Source: Torymus aiolomorphi (Eukaryota > Arthropoda > Insecta > Hymenoptera > Torymidae). Taken from it: DNA of 64,000 nucleotides. The stretch spans positions 47,863,083 through 47,927,082 of the forward strand of contig CM070874.1 in the NCBI GenBank assembly GCA_036365515.1, read 5' to 3'. The position numbers and the translations under genes were made by a program. Shown here one piece after another: positions 53,701 through 63,842 of the stretch (position 1 is its first letter; each line of letters opens with the position of its first letter). Under the pieces are notes generated by a model. It was not told the DNA's origin. It ran no database searches and was given only the letters and a program-made list of their open reading frames with translations.

Positions 53701-55152
53701 ATTGTCATTAGGATGAGCTTTTAATTTCAAACAAATACGAAAGAGAGGCAAATAAAAAATATATTTTTTACTTTATTTCAATTATTCTATTATTACATGG
53801 ATTCAATAAAATACTGATAAGAATAATACATTAATTAAAAACTGAAAGCTTTTCCAAATGTATTACATCTCAATACTGATAGAATATTTTAATTAAATGA
53901 AGAAGCATCGTTATATAGATGATACATTAGTACATGGTTGAAATGAAAAGTACTATCAATGGAAAAGTTGAATTAAATATGTTTAATTACATATATCTTT
54001 TGCCCCACGTATAATTGGTAGGCTAGCTAAATATAGCTTGAACAATGAGAAGAGTTTGATAACTCATGAAAACCTTGAAGGAAATCTTGCGAAACTTAAA
54101 CCCGCAATCGAGCAGAAATCGATAGTTCCAGCACATATACACATCCTGCCCCCAAGGATATACACACATTTCACGAGGCGAGAGTTTCGAAGCGCCGTTG
54201 CCCACGAAGTAAGAGACAAGCTTCATTTAACACTTAGTGCGTCGGGGGAGAGGGGAAGCGTAGAATAGAGACGAAGATAAAGCCGAGGAATGAGACAAAC
54301 CAGTCATGCACGAACGGCCGAAAGAGGGAAAGAGGGAGAGAGATAGAGTGGAGCAAAGACAAAGGGGGTGGAAAGGCGAGAAGACGATAGTTAGAGAGAA
54401 GCGAGCCGCCCGCGCGCACGCGGGGGCGTAAGAAGGAGAGAAGAAGATATGAGCTCGAATAACCCGATGTAAGGCGAAGGACAGCGAGAGCGGCCTTGGC
54501 TGGAAGCCAGCCTGCAGCATGCTTGACCCTTCCGCGTCTAGCTCGTGCTGCTTGCGTTCTCGCTTGCTCGCTTGCGCTTGCTGCTGTGCGCTACCCTTTA
54601 GGTTAGTTAGCTGCGCGCGCTCTGTCCCCCAAGGGCTTTCCGCAAGAATTACCGTAATACTAAACCATACAAGACCTCTGTATCGCATCGCATCGGCCCG
54701 CCCGACGAACCAAGACCATGCCTCCCGAATATAACTTCGAGCTACGCCGGAACAACTATGTAATTGCTTCAATGCAGTTACGATTTTTCCACGGAACTCC
54801 GCCCGCGCGCGTCGAGCTGATGTTCAGTGCCAGCGCTGATGTCAGGTTCAATCTAATGATATTACTTTTCACCTTGCCTAACTGTGCTAATGGTTATCAG
54901 TTGATAATTCATCGCTCTTTTGATATTTTTGTTTTCGTTCCAGATATAAATGCAGAGAATGGAAAGAGTAACGAGCGGTCGTTTATTCATACTTCATTTA
55001 AACTAAATTATCAACTTTTATATCTATTTATCTTAGAAGCTATTTGAAAATGATCAATTACATCATTTAGCACTGAAAAGTAGACTATTTAATAAGCAAT
55101 TTACACATTATAGCGTGTGCGAGTACTTAAAATAGAATTGCAACTCATTAAT
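53701..55152. other. Gene-free region
   Basis: AT-rich 53640-54050, CpG-rich with purine tracts 54240-54500, then mixed. No supported gene. The 181-codon minus-strand frame at 54227-54772 lies across a purine/pyrimidine-biased stretch and has no domain. Confidence 0.45.
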
Positions 55153-55602
55153 ATGCCCGGAACAAACGCTGGTAAATTTATCTGTAGTTTAATTAATCTA
55201 ATTAAGGGTAATTGTTTCGTTGCGAAAATTTCCAGTTACAGTTCAATAAAAATTTATAACATTAATTGGGAATTTAATTTATTAACAATTTCACTTGATT
55301 TTGGCGTTAAACAAATTAGAATAATTTTAAGAGAGATTATAACCATTTTATTGAAAAATGGTAAATCAACATTTTGCAGGTTATGCGATTTAATGAAAGA
55401 TGATTTTGGCAAGAAAATGATAAATGTACATAACCAGCAATTCATTCTCAATAAACATCGAATTTTTATCCTAGCTTATCGCCGCTCTGTCACGCGTATA
55501 AAAACTCATCAAACGCATCTGCAGTGCCATCGTCAGTTTCCAAATACCTCATATTTTTTACAATCCCAAACAGAATGCCGGGATAAATTTCCGTGTGTAT
55601 AA
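55153..55602 (+). CDS. Unrecognised 149-codon ORF in AT-rich DNA
   Basis: ATG at 55153 opens a frame that stays open for 149 codons to TAA at 55600-55602, unusual for DNA this AT-rich. The product is basic, rich in Ile, Asn and Lys, with a hydrophobic middle and cysteines near CRLCDL; it matches no family I know and shows no signal peptide. A GTG-started extension to 55117 is possible but unlikely in a eukaryote. No promoter or splice site was identified. It could be a chance frame, a decayed repeat or a small lineage-specific gene. Confidence 0.2.
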   Translation: MPGTNAGKFICSLINLIKGNCFVAKISSYSSIKIYNINWEFNLLTISLDFGVKQIRIILREIITILLKNGKSTFCRLCDLMKDDFGKKMINVHNQQFILNKHRIFILAYRRSVTRIKTHQTHLQCHRQFPNTSYFLQSQTECRDKFPCV

Positions 55603-56179
55603 AATACACCGCTTGCATATACGTATTAAAGAGAACAAACAGAAATACACGTACAAGCGCAAAAAATATGAAACACGGGGTTTTCTCTTTCATAGCGGTG
55701 CGTGGAGGGGCCAGAGAGCGGGGGTAAAGTCGGATGAATAAACGTATAGGAAGAGCAGGCGGCCGTCCGGAATATTAACCGTACTCGCTATTAGTCCAAT
55801 ATGTGAGCGCGCATTGAGCGAATACCAGTGCGCTGAAGCCGATAAAATCATCCGCTAATCAATGCGGCGCAAGGGAAAAGGAGGGGTGGAATATAGTAAA
55901 AGCCACGGCTATGCAAAACAACGCGACGGGAATGTGACTGTTCGACTAGCACGCAGTAGACCTCAGCTCACTTTGCAAGAGTTTTACTGGACGGGATTCC
56001 CGATTGCAGGCGCTATATTCCCAGGATTTCAAGCTAAATTATATAGATAAAAGTTTAAAGTACAGAGGAGAGTGCACAGTACCGACACCATAGAAGTACA
56101 TACCCTTAGTTAATTATAACAATAATAATTATATGAATTGACAGTGTTTTTTTTTCATTGCAGCTGTTACAAAATAAAA
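55603..56179. other. Gene-free region
   Basis: Mixed composition; no exon, repeat or RNA gene recognised except the possible left part of the dispersed repeat from about 56106. Confidence 0.45.
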
Positions 56180-56288
56180 AGACATTTCATTTTGGATCAA
56201 ACTAAGCCGCCAAAAGGTTTCACACGTCCAGTGACACGTTTTATTCCTTAATGTTTAAAGAAGATAAAGAAATTATTAATACACACAC

Positions 56289-56320
<32 letters not shown>

Positions 56321-56525
56321 TTTTAAATGCAGAAAAATAACATAAAAATAACGATCTTAAAAATAACTTTTGACAATGTGATTTTATTGTTGCAATACTG
56401 CAATGTACTTTCCGAACTCTGCATTTAAAATATGGGCTGGGAAACACTTTCAATAAAATATTATTTTTTATCTATATCCATTATAGTCTGATAACGCCAC
56501 AATATATATCGTCAGACGAGAGAAA
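56180..56525. repeat. Dispersed repeat, copy 2, with (CA)n insertion
   Basis: Collinear with 46740-47050 (shared TTTCATTTTGGATC, CGCCAAAAG and CTGATA.C.CCA blocks). This copy contains an extra CA/CG microsatellite at about 56281-56320 that the other lacks. Non-coding. Confidence 0.65.
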
Positions 56526-57292
56526 CACGATATGGAAAACTTCCCCACACATAGAAATTAACACAAATGATTGAAGGGCATCAATTTGTAATAGAAAATT
56601 GTATAAAGAAAATGTGAGACTTTTTTTTACTTCTATACAGTAGACTAGAGTATTTCGATATCGATTCCCATACCTTTTTCTAGTTAATACTTCATTTTGG
56701 TGCTGTGGATGAAAAGTAATGCATGAAAAAGAGAATGGTCCTTTATTTAACCCTTTGCGGCGCACATTTTTTAAAACGATATTTTTTGGCCAAAATTGTT
56801 ACTTGGGTTTGTAGATTTTCAAATTTTGACTTCAGATTCGTAATTAGCGATCCCAAAAACCCCCTAGGAATACATTTTAATCATTCTAAGTATACCAGCA
56901 ATTCCAAAGCCGATTTTTTTATGAAAAAATTGCCATTTTCTTGCCTTTCTTGTTTATTATAAAAAAAATGGCAATACAAAAGTATAATTTTGTATTGGTA
57001 TATATTCATTGACATCTGAGACAGCTAAAAAAGCAAAAAACCCCATGTAAAACTTTAATTTTAAGCGCTATATACACAAAATCCCGATTTAGGTTAGGTA
57101 GTAAGTAAACTTACTACCGCGCCGTAAAGGGCTAACCATCTTCTGTAAAAAGCCACAATAGTTTTTTCATAATTAAGTTAACAATAATTAATTAATTAAC
57201 AAAATAAAACAATCAGTGATCCCAAAAACATTTTCTCATATTATTATCATGAAAAATTCAAATTCAAATAAAATCACTGAATTTATTGTATA
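56526..57292. other. AT-rich, no gene seen
   Basis: No coding or RNA gene recognised. A short self-similar motif, TTAGGTTAGGTAGTAAGTAAACTTACTACC (57090-57118), contains the palindrome GGTAGTAAGT..ACTTACTACC. Confidence 0.5.
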
Positions 57293-57294
57293 TA

Positions 57295-58018
57295 CGAGGG
57301 TCATTTGATAAGTACCTAGCCTACAAATGAAAACACCAAAATTTTACAAAAAATAAAATTTATTTTTCAATGTAGTCTCCTTTTAGTTGAATACACTTGG
57401 TCCAGCGGTGTTCCAATTTTTTTAACCCCGTTGAAAAAAATGTTTTCTCTTGGTTTGCAAAATAGGCCTCCGTGGCGGCGATTATTTCGTTATTGGAGTG
57501 GAATCTCTTCCCGGCGAGCGAATTTTTTAGGTTCGGAAACAAAAAAAAGGCGCACGGAGCCAAATCTGGAGAATACGGTAGATGGGGCAGCAGTTCGTAG
57601 CGTAATTCGACCAATTTAGCCGTGGCGAGTGCAGAAGTGTGAGCCGGTGCATTATCGTGATGGAAAAGCACTTTCTTTTTAGACAAATGGGGCCGTTTTT
57701 CTTCTAACACGGCGTCAAATCGGCTCAATAGTTCGGCGTAGTACTGTCCTGTGACCGTTTTGCCCTTCTCCAGATAGTCAATAAAAATCACACCTTGAGA
57801 ATCCCAGAAAACAGTGGCCATCACCTTTCCGGCCGACGGGACCGTCTTCGCCTTCTTCGGAGCAGGTTCACCGGGTAAGGTCCGGTGAACCTACAACTCC
57901 GATCCGGCTGAAATTTCGTCTGTAACCGTTTACAGGAAGATACTGCACTGTAGTGTATTTCTGGTGCGATAGTGGCACCATCTGGTGGTGAGGCTAGGTA
58001 CTTGTCAAATGACCCTCG
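57295..58018 (-). mobile_element. Internally deleted mariner element
   Basis: 28-bp terminal inverted repeats (57295-57322 and 57991-58018) begin CGAGGGTCATTTGA and differ at one base; each is flanked by TA, the mariner target. The element is 724 bp against the roughly 1.3 kb typical of the family. It encodes only the C-terminal catalytic half of a transposase on the minus strand. The well-preserved ends suggest a fairly young insertion that could still be mobilised by a transposase from elsewhere, but not by its own. Confidence 0.95.
57360..57890 (-). pseudogene. mariner transposase, N-terminally deleted and catalytically broken
   Basis: Minus-strand frame open from 57890, just after an in-frame TAG (57893-57891), to the stop at 57360. 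The first possible ATG is at 57821. It matches the mariner catalytic domain: the SAGKVMATVFWD block (first Asp), HHDNAPAHT (second Asp), YSPDLAP, FLFPNLK and the terminal KGDYIEK. The third catalytic Asp of the D,D34D triad, expected right after the Cys following SPDLAP, is Ala. The N-terminal helix-turn-helix DNA-binding half is missing. An 11-bp inverted repeat (AGGTTCACCGG / CCGGTGAACCT, 57864-57892) marks the probable deletion junction. Confidence 0.93.
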
Positions 58019-58395
58019 TATATAACGGTTATTTCCGGTAATTTTACACTGTATATGATTATTATTTCCGGTAATCATCGTTATTTTCGGAAATTACCGG
58101 AAATTACAATCTAATACAGAAAAATACAGAAAAATACGGAAAAATACAGAAAAATACGGAAAAACACAGAAAAATACGGAAAAATACAGAAAAATATGGA
58201 AAAACACAGAAAAATAAGGAAAAATACAGAAAAATACGGAAAAATAGAGAAAATACGGAAAAATACAACAAAATACAAAAAAAATACAAAAAAATACAAT
58301 CAGAGGTGGAGGAATGTGTATAAGTGTCTTTCTCCTCCTGATTTTTACTTTTTTGTACTTTTTTACACTGTATATTCCCGGAAATAACAGTTATA
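58019..58395. repeat. Foldback element with internal minisatellite
   Basis: The left end ATAACGGTTATTTCCGG and right end CCGGAAATAACAGTTAT are inverted repeats, with TTACACTGTATA in both arms. The inner arm contains a second palindrome (TTTCCGGTAAT...ATTACCGGAAA). The core, 58109-58300, is a minisatellite of 10-bp units alternating AAATACAGAA and AAATACGGAA, which forces phenylalanine-rich antisense frames that are not genes. It directly abuts the mariner, sharing its TA. A (TA)n run (58391-58416) follows. Confidence 0.85.
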
Positions 58396-58856
58396 TATAT
58401 ATATATATATATATATTCTGTATCCTTCAACTTTCATAGTATTTGGATTTATCTATTCACATAATCATAAATTGTAAAAAATATTTGTACGTTATCCATC
58501 CATTAACATAATCATAAATTGTAAAAAATAGTTGTACGTTTATCCATTTATAGGCTCAAAATCGAAAATATTTCAAAACCCAACATGTTGTTAAAAGCAA
58601 AAAATCACCGAAACGATCGGCGAAGATATATAGGTTTCTCGCGGTTATTTATCCTAGTACTAACCGCGCCCCTGTTAAGGACGTTCATCGTTTTTTCTTC
58701 TTCTTCACCGTTCGCTGGGCGAAAATTTATATAATGGATCTGATAGTTCTAATGTTTAAAACGTTATTTTTATATAATTCTAAGGAATTTTACAAGATAT
58801 AAAAAAAATTTAATAATTGAAAATTTGGAATTTCGCTAGTGTAAGTATTGCTTATC
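58396..58856. repeat. (TA)n and a 47-bp tandem duplication, otherwise plain
   Basis: The TA run ends at about 58416. The segment ACATAATCATAAATTGTAAA (58459 onward) is repeated at 58506 with a 47-base period and few changes. The remainder to 58856 is AT-rich with no recognised feature. Confidence 0.8.
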
Positions 58857-59148
58857 AAAAACCGCTGCCAATTCATTGGCACGTAGCTTTCTCAAATTTA
58901 ATTTGCTGATTCCTTTAATTAATTTTTAATTCCAATATTTAAAATTTAATACTTTATTTTGTACGGTGAAACTATGTTAAATGGTTTGTGAACTTTTATT
59001 TTTACTTTTTCTATTTTTTATCATTAAAAAGCAATTATTATTCTATAATTTTATATTTTACAAAAAAAACCGCTGCCAATTCATTGGCACGTAGCTTCCT
59101 CAAAATAATTTTTTGATTCCTTTTATTAAATTAAAATTCGAAAAATAA
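58857..59148. mobile_element. Two partial hairpin-end copies (family H)
   Basis: ACCGCTGCCAATTCATTGGC followed by ACGTAGCTT(T/C)CTC occurs at 58861 and again at 59069, the same terminal hairpin as at 22361. The DNA after 58861 (CCTTTAATTAATTTTTA, AATATTTAAAATTTAATACT and TTGTACGGT) is nearly the same as that after 59588. Both copies are truncated by the next copy or palindrome. Confidence 0.75.
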
Positions 59149-59236
59149 ATTTTTCTGTCCTCCGGCCGGAAAGCGCCAACTTCCCAGCCGCTGCGTGAAA
59201 CGAAGTTGCCGCTTTCCGGCGCCGTCGAGCAGAAAA
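59149..59236. repeat. GC-rich palindrome
   Basis: GGCCGGAAAGCGCCAACTTC (59164-59183) pairs with GAAGTTGCCGCTTTCCGGC (59202-59220), and flanking ATTTTTCTG / CAGAAAAAT extends the arms. A GC-rich stem in otherwise AT-rich DNA. No gene. Confidence 0.85.
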
Positions 59237-59372
59237 ATAGTATACAGACCTTGGCCAGTAAAAAAGAAAGCCTCAGATCACATGTTTGTCAACCTCGGCT
59301 TCGCCTCGGCCGATAATTACATGTGATCTGAGACATTTCTTATTTTTACTGCCTAGGTGTGTAATATACTAT
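59237..59372. repeat. 136-bp palindrome with GC-rich loop
   Basis: Outer arms ATAGTATA / TATACTAT, middle CCAGTAAAAAAGAAA / TTTCTTATTTTTACTG, inner CTCAGATCACATGT / ACATGTGATCTGAG. The loop contains CCTCGGCTTCGCCTCGGCCG. It adjoins the GC-rich palindrome on the left; the two may be parts of one element. Confidence 0.85.
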
Positions 59373-59585
59373 TTCACGAAAAAAATTGGAAAAATTTTAT
59401 GGAAAATATTAACTTTAATTTTTTCATGGCTATTCATTGAGATTCCATTTGTAATTTATTTGTTTGTGATTTTAATTCTTATATGAATGGAAAACAATCT
59501 TCTTCAAGTTCTATTCTTCATCAAATTTTTCTTCTTCAAGTTCACTGTCAACGGCTTCTCGTCGTACATTGGTTCGAAATAAAAA
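59373..59585. other. AT-rich spacer
   Basis: No gene or repeat recognised beyond short AT-rich runs. Confidence 0.5.
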
Positions 59586-62345
59586 AAACCGCTGCCAATT
59601 CATTGGCACGTAGCTTCCTCAAACTTAATTTATTGAGCCCTTTAATTAATTTTTACTTCTAATATTTAAAATTTAATACTTTATCTTGTACGGTTAGACT
59701 AACTAGGAGAGGGTCATGGGTCCGGATTCAGCTTAAACTGTGCGTTATATCTTTTTTCGTAATGAATTGATTTTTTTGGGCAACGAACTTGATCTGAAGA
59801 TATATAAAAGCTACATCTGTTCCAAATTTCAGGACGATTGGGCAATTTTTGCTCTTGTTATTGTGCGACAACGAAAACGCAAATTTTTTCTAAAATAATT
59901 TTTTTCTAAAAAAACAAATGAAGATAATCTCCTGAAATTTTAACCAAATATAGTCTTCTATAAATTTAATAAGTGGTTAAAATTTTAAGTCGATAAATCA
60001 AGTATTTTTTGAGAAAACGCGATTCGAAAATTAAAAAAAAAAATTTTATACCTCAAATATCTTTTTTCGTAATGGACCGATTTTTTTGGGCAACGAACTC
60101 GATCTGAAGATATATAAAAGCTACATCTGTGCCAAATTTCAGGACGATTGGATAATTTTTGCTCTAGTTATCGTGCGACAACGAAAACGCAAATTTTTTC
60201 TAAAATAATTCTTTTCTAAAAAACAAATGAAGATCATCTTTTGAAATTTTAACCAAATATAATCTTCTATAAGTTTAATAAGTGGTTAAAATTTTAAGTC
60301 GATAAATCAAGTAATCTCTGAGAAAATGCGATTCGAAAATTTTTTTAACAAATTTTATACCTCAAATATCTTTTTTCGTAATGGACTGATTTTTTTGGGC
60401 AACGAATTCGATCTGAAGATATATAAAAGCTACATCTGTGCCAAATTTCAGGACAATTGGATAATTTTTGCTCTAGTTATCGTGCGACAACGAAAACGCA
60501 AATTTTTTCTAAAATAATTCTTTTCTAAAAAACAAATGAAGATAATCTCTTGAAATTTTAACCACATATAGTCTTCAATTAGTGTAATAACTGGTTATTT
60601 ATTTCAAGTCGATAAATAAATTATTTTTTGAGAAATTAATTTATGAAATATAAAAACCGCTGCCAATTCTTTGGCACTTAGCTCCCTCAAACTAATTCAT
60701 AGTTTCCTAATTAAAAATTGAAATTCTAAAAATACATTTTTCATAAAAAGGAATGCTAAAGAATTTCAATAATACTTTGAACCGATGCGTCTTATACCAG
60801 TTTCTTGCAAAATAGTATATTACGTACGTATTTTAAAAAAAGCTTTGACAGACCACCAAGTTTAAAAAAAATTGAGATTAAAAAGAGATAAAAAAGGGGG
60901 AGTAAAAATGGCACTATTAATACGTTTTGATATTTTAATTTACTACATTATATAAAAATATTAAAATGATAGTTCTCGAAAATAAATGTAGATAATCACT
61001 TAAAATTGCAACACAATATTGCCACCAACAAGTGTAATAAGTAACAGTTAAAATTTCAAGTCGATAAATCAATATAATTATCGGTCATTAATTACAAATA
61101 AAATATAGACTAAAACAAGATTTATTGAAATCACGAAGGGTATAGATTTTTTTTCAATAAATTTTATACAATTATCAGCGAAATATAAACTGTAACTAAA
61201 TGTGAAAAACGAATTAACGAAATTGGAAATTCAACGAAAACGCAAATTTTTTCAAAAATAATTTTTTTCTAAAAAACAAATGAAGATAATCTCTTGAAAT
61301 TTTAACCAAATATAGTCTTCTATAAGCTTAATAAGTGGTTAAAGTTTTAAGTCAATAAATCAAGTATTCTCCGAAAAAATGCGATTCAAAAATTTAAACA
61401 AATAATTTTTAATCTCAAATATCTTTTTTCGTAATGGACCGATTTTTTTGGGCAACGAACTCGATCAGCAGATATATAAAAGCTACATCTGTGCCAAATT
61501 TCAGGACGATTGGATAATTTTTGCTCTTGTTATCGTGCGACAACGAAAACGCAAATTTTTTCTAAAATAATTTTTTTCTAAAAAAACAAATGAAGATAAT
61601 CTCCTGAAATTTTAACCAAATATAGTCTTCTATAAACTTAATAAGTGGTTAAAATTTTAAGTCGATAAATCAAGTATTTTTTAAGATATTAATTTTTTAA
61701 ATATAAAAAAGTTTTCATTAATAACAAATGACAGAGTGAAGATATTTTAAATTTTAAAAAAGGAAAATATAGGTAATTTAAATACCTTTCAAGAAAAGTT
61801 TATTATATTATTCAATGATGGCTATAAGATATGAAAAAATCGGAAAAACTAAAAATTCAAAATTGTTCTTTGGAAAATAATTTTTTTTCTAAGGAACAAA
61901 TGAAGATAATCTCTTGAAATTTTAACCAGATATAGCCTTCAATTACTACAATAAGTGGTTAAAATTTCAAATCGATAAATATAATATTTTTTGAGATATT
62001 AATTTTTGAAATATAAAAATGTTTTCCTTAATAACAAATGACAGAGTGAAGATATTTTAAATTTAAAAAAAAGAAAATGTAGGTTATTTGAATACCTTTT
62101 AAGAGAAGTTTATTATTTTATGTAATAGTTACTATAAGATACGAAAAAAAAAACTAAAAATTCAAAATCGTTTTTTGGTTATAAAACAAAAGAAAATCAA
62201 TAAAATCCCAAATCCATCAGGGTACTTTCCTTTTGCCGCAAGACGAAGGGAATAAGCTTTACCCGACGAAAATCGGTTGATTAGTTTCGGAGATATTAAG
62301 AGTTGAAATATACACACACACACACACACACATACATACATCCAC
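59586..62345 (+). mobile_element. Hairpin-ended repeat with tandem modules and (CA)n (family H, copy 3)
   Basis: Starts with the same ACCGCTGCC hairpin and AGCTTCCTC (59588 onward). Modules headed TATCTTTTTTCGTAATG and including TTTTTTGGGCAACGAA, GATATATAAAAGCTACATCT and GTGCGACAACGAAAACGCAA begin at about 59749, 60059 and 60368 (period about 310), with a further copy at 61421. A degenerate hairpin terminus (GCTGCCAATTCTTTGGCA) at 60656 interrupts the series, so at least two insertions are merged. The block ends in (CA)n (62311-62332) as in copies 1 and 2, but then in different hairpins. Non-coding; a 63-codon frame at 60326-60517 only translates the repeat. Confidence 0.6.
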
Positions 62346-62356
62346 GAAATCAACTA

Positions 62357-62476
62357 GGGGGGCTGCGCCCCCCAGCGTGCCTTCGGCACGCCATCCCCCC
62401 CCGCCCCCACACACACCTGCTCCTCGCTTCGCTCGTCGCCCGCCCACTCCCTATGTAAAAACTTCGTTTTTACATA
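62357..62476. repeat. Cluster of perfect triloop hairpins
   Basis: Three perfect hairpins with 3-base loops: GGGGGGC-TGC-GCCCCCC (62357-62373), GCGTGCC-TTC-GGCACGC (62375-62391), and an 11-bp stem TATGTAAAAAC with loop TTC (62452-62476). Between them lie C-rich DNA and CTCGCTTCGCTCG. They directly follow the (CA)n end of the repeat block and take the place of the GCTTCCTC hairpin seen in its relatives. Confidence 0.9.
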
Positions 62477-62993
62477 ATAGGCACGACCGCAATACTCAGG
62501 AGAACCTTGTATTTTTATAAAAGCGAAAATTGATTAATAATGTCATTACGAAGGGCAATGCACTCATGATTTTGCATACTATTAAAAAAAAAAAATAGTT
62601 TTTGTTACCATATGGCAAACAGTAAAGCTAATAAGCGAAAAATTTACCGTCTAAAAAACATTAGTGACCGTCTCTTAGAGACATGTTACCGCGCAATGGT
62701 TATCAAGTCATGTCATATTGTTCGTGTATAACGTATTACGTATAATATATAGCTGTTTATGCAAAGTGATGACAATGCGAGCTTGATTTTACGCAATTCG
62801 CAATAATCGCAATAAACGATATAAAAATTACAACATCATCTATTCACATGGGTAACGTGTATAGCATCGCCAATCACGTGATGGCGGTGACACTGCTGGC
62901 TTGTTGGCTTTACCCATGTGAGTGTGCGCGCATGCGCATGCGCTGCAGCTCACCTGCTCGTCACGTCTGGCTCGTCAGCTGATAGGGGAGGGC
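62477..62993. other. No gene seen
   Basis: AT-rich, then CpG/TG-rich from 62840 with alternating TGCGCGCATGCGCATGCG (62923-62942), a purine-pyrimidine alternation. No exon or RNA gene recognised. Confidence 0.5.
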
Positions 62994-63842
62994 GGGGCAC
63001 GTGTGACACCCTAACTTTGATTAAAAATAACAACTAAACCGTGTATTATTTCAAAATGTACAAAAACGGAATAATTATATCAGAAAAAAATAAAATAAAA
63101 TAAACTATTAACTTTTTTTTCATTTTCTTTTAATTATTGATAAAATACAGAAAAGAAATTCTGAAAAAAATGCTCTACGTGCCCCACCGGCGGGTGGATT
63201 GTGGCACCCGACGGGGCACGCATGGCACGGTCAAATTTAATATTTTACTATAGGTATTTTTCAATTCTTTTTTCCAGTAATTAATACTTTAATAATTATG
63301 CCATAATAAAATTTTCAAAAATCAAATAATTAATCAGTCTATTGAAAATTTAAAATTTTATTTTTATTAAGGAACATAACAATTTTTATTTTAAAATAAA
63401 TTTTAATAAATGATTTTATATTATAAATTCCTTCTTATAAAATATGATCACAACATAATACTTTTGTTTGATTAACAAATTATCATTATTATTACAATAA
63501 GTTTAAATTTAAAGATTTCGCATCATTTTCATCTATGTAGCATATTTGAACTACCTGACCAATGAAAAAGGCAGTTTGAGTATCTACAATTGATTCCTTC
63601 CTTACCATTGTTTTTTCTACTCTATAATTTAATACGCAGTCGAAATAATCGTTATTTACTTATTAATCTAATAATTGAAACTAAAAACTAGTTAAAACTA
63701 AATTATTGCACTGCGTAGTTGTTAACCCATCTTGCTCCGTTTTTGGTTTGTAGGTTACATGACTTCGCTCGGCGGCCGCCGCGGTGGACTGATACGCCCG
63801 AGTGTGCCACGCGTGCCCCGCCAGGGTGCCACGTCATGCCCC
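62994..63842. mobile_element. 849-bp element with GGGGCAYG termini
   Basis: The left end GGGGCACGTGTGACACCC and right end GGGTGCCACGTCATGCCCC are imperfect inverted repeats. GC-rich subterminal blocks with repeated GGGGCACG, GTGGCACCC and their complements occur at 63178-63234 and 63797-63842, around an AT-rich interior without a transposase frame. No clear target duplication was seen. It resembles a non-autonomous DNA transposon with subterminal repeats; superfamily unknown. Confidence 0.7.

Noticed and set aside
58104..58430. Phenylalanine/tyrosine-rich minus-strand ORF
   Set aside because: Translation of the 10-bp minisatellite.
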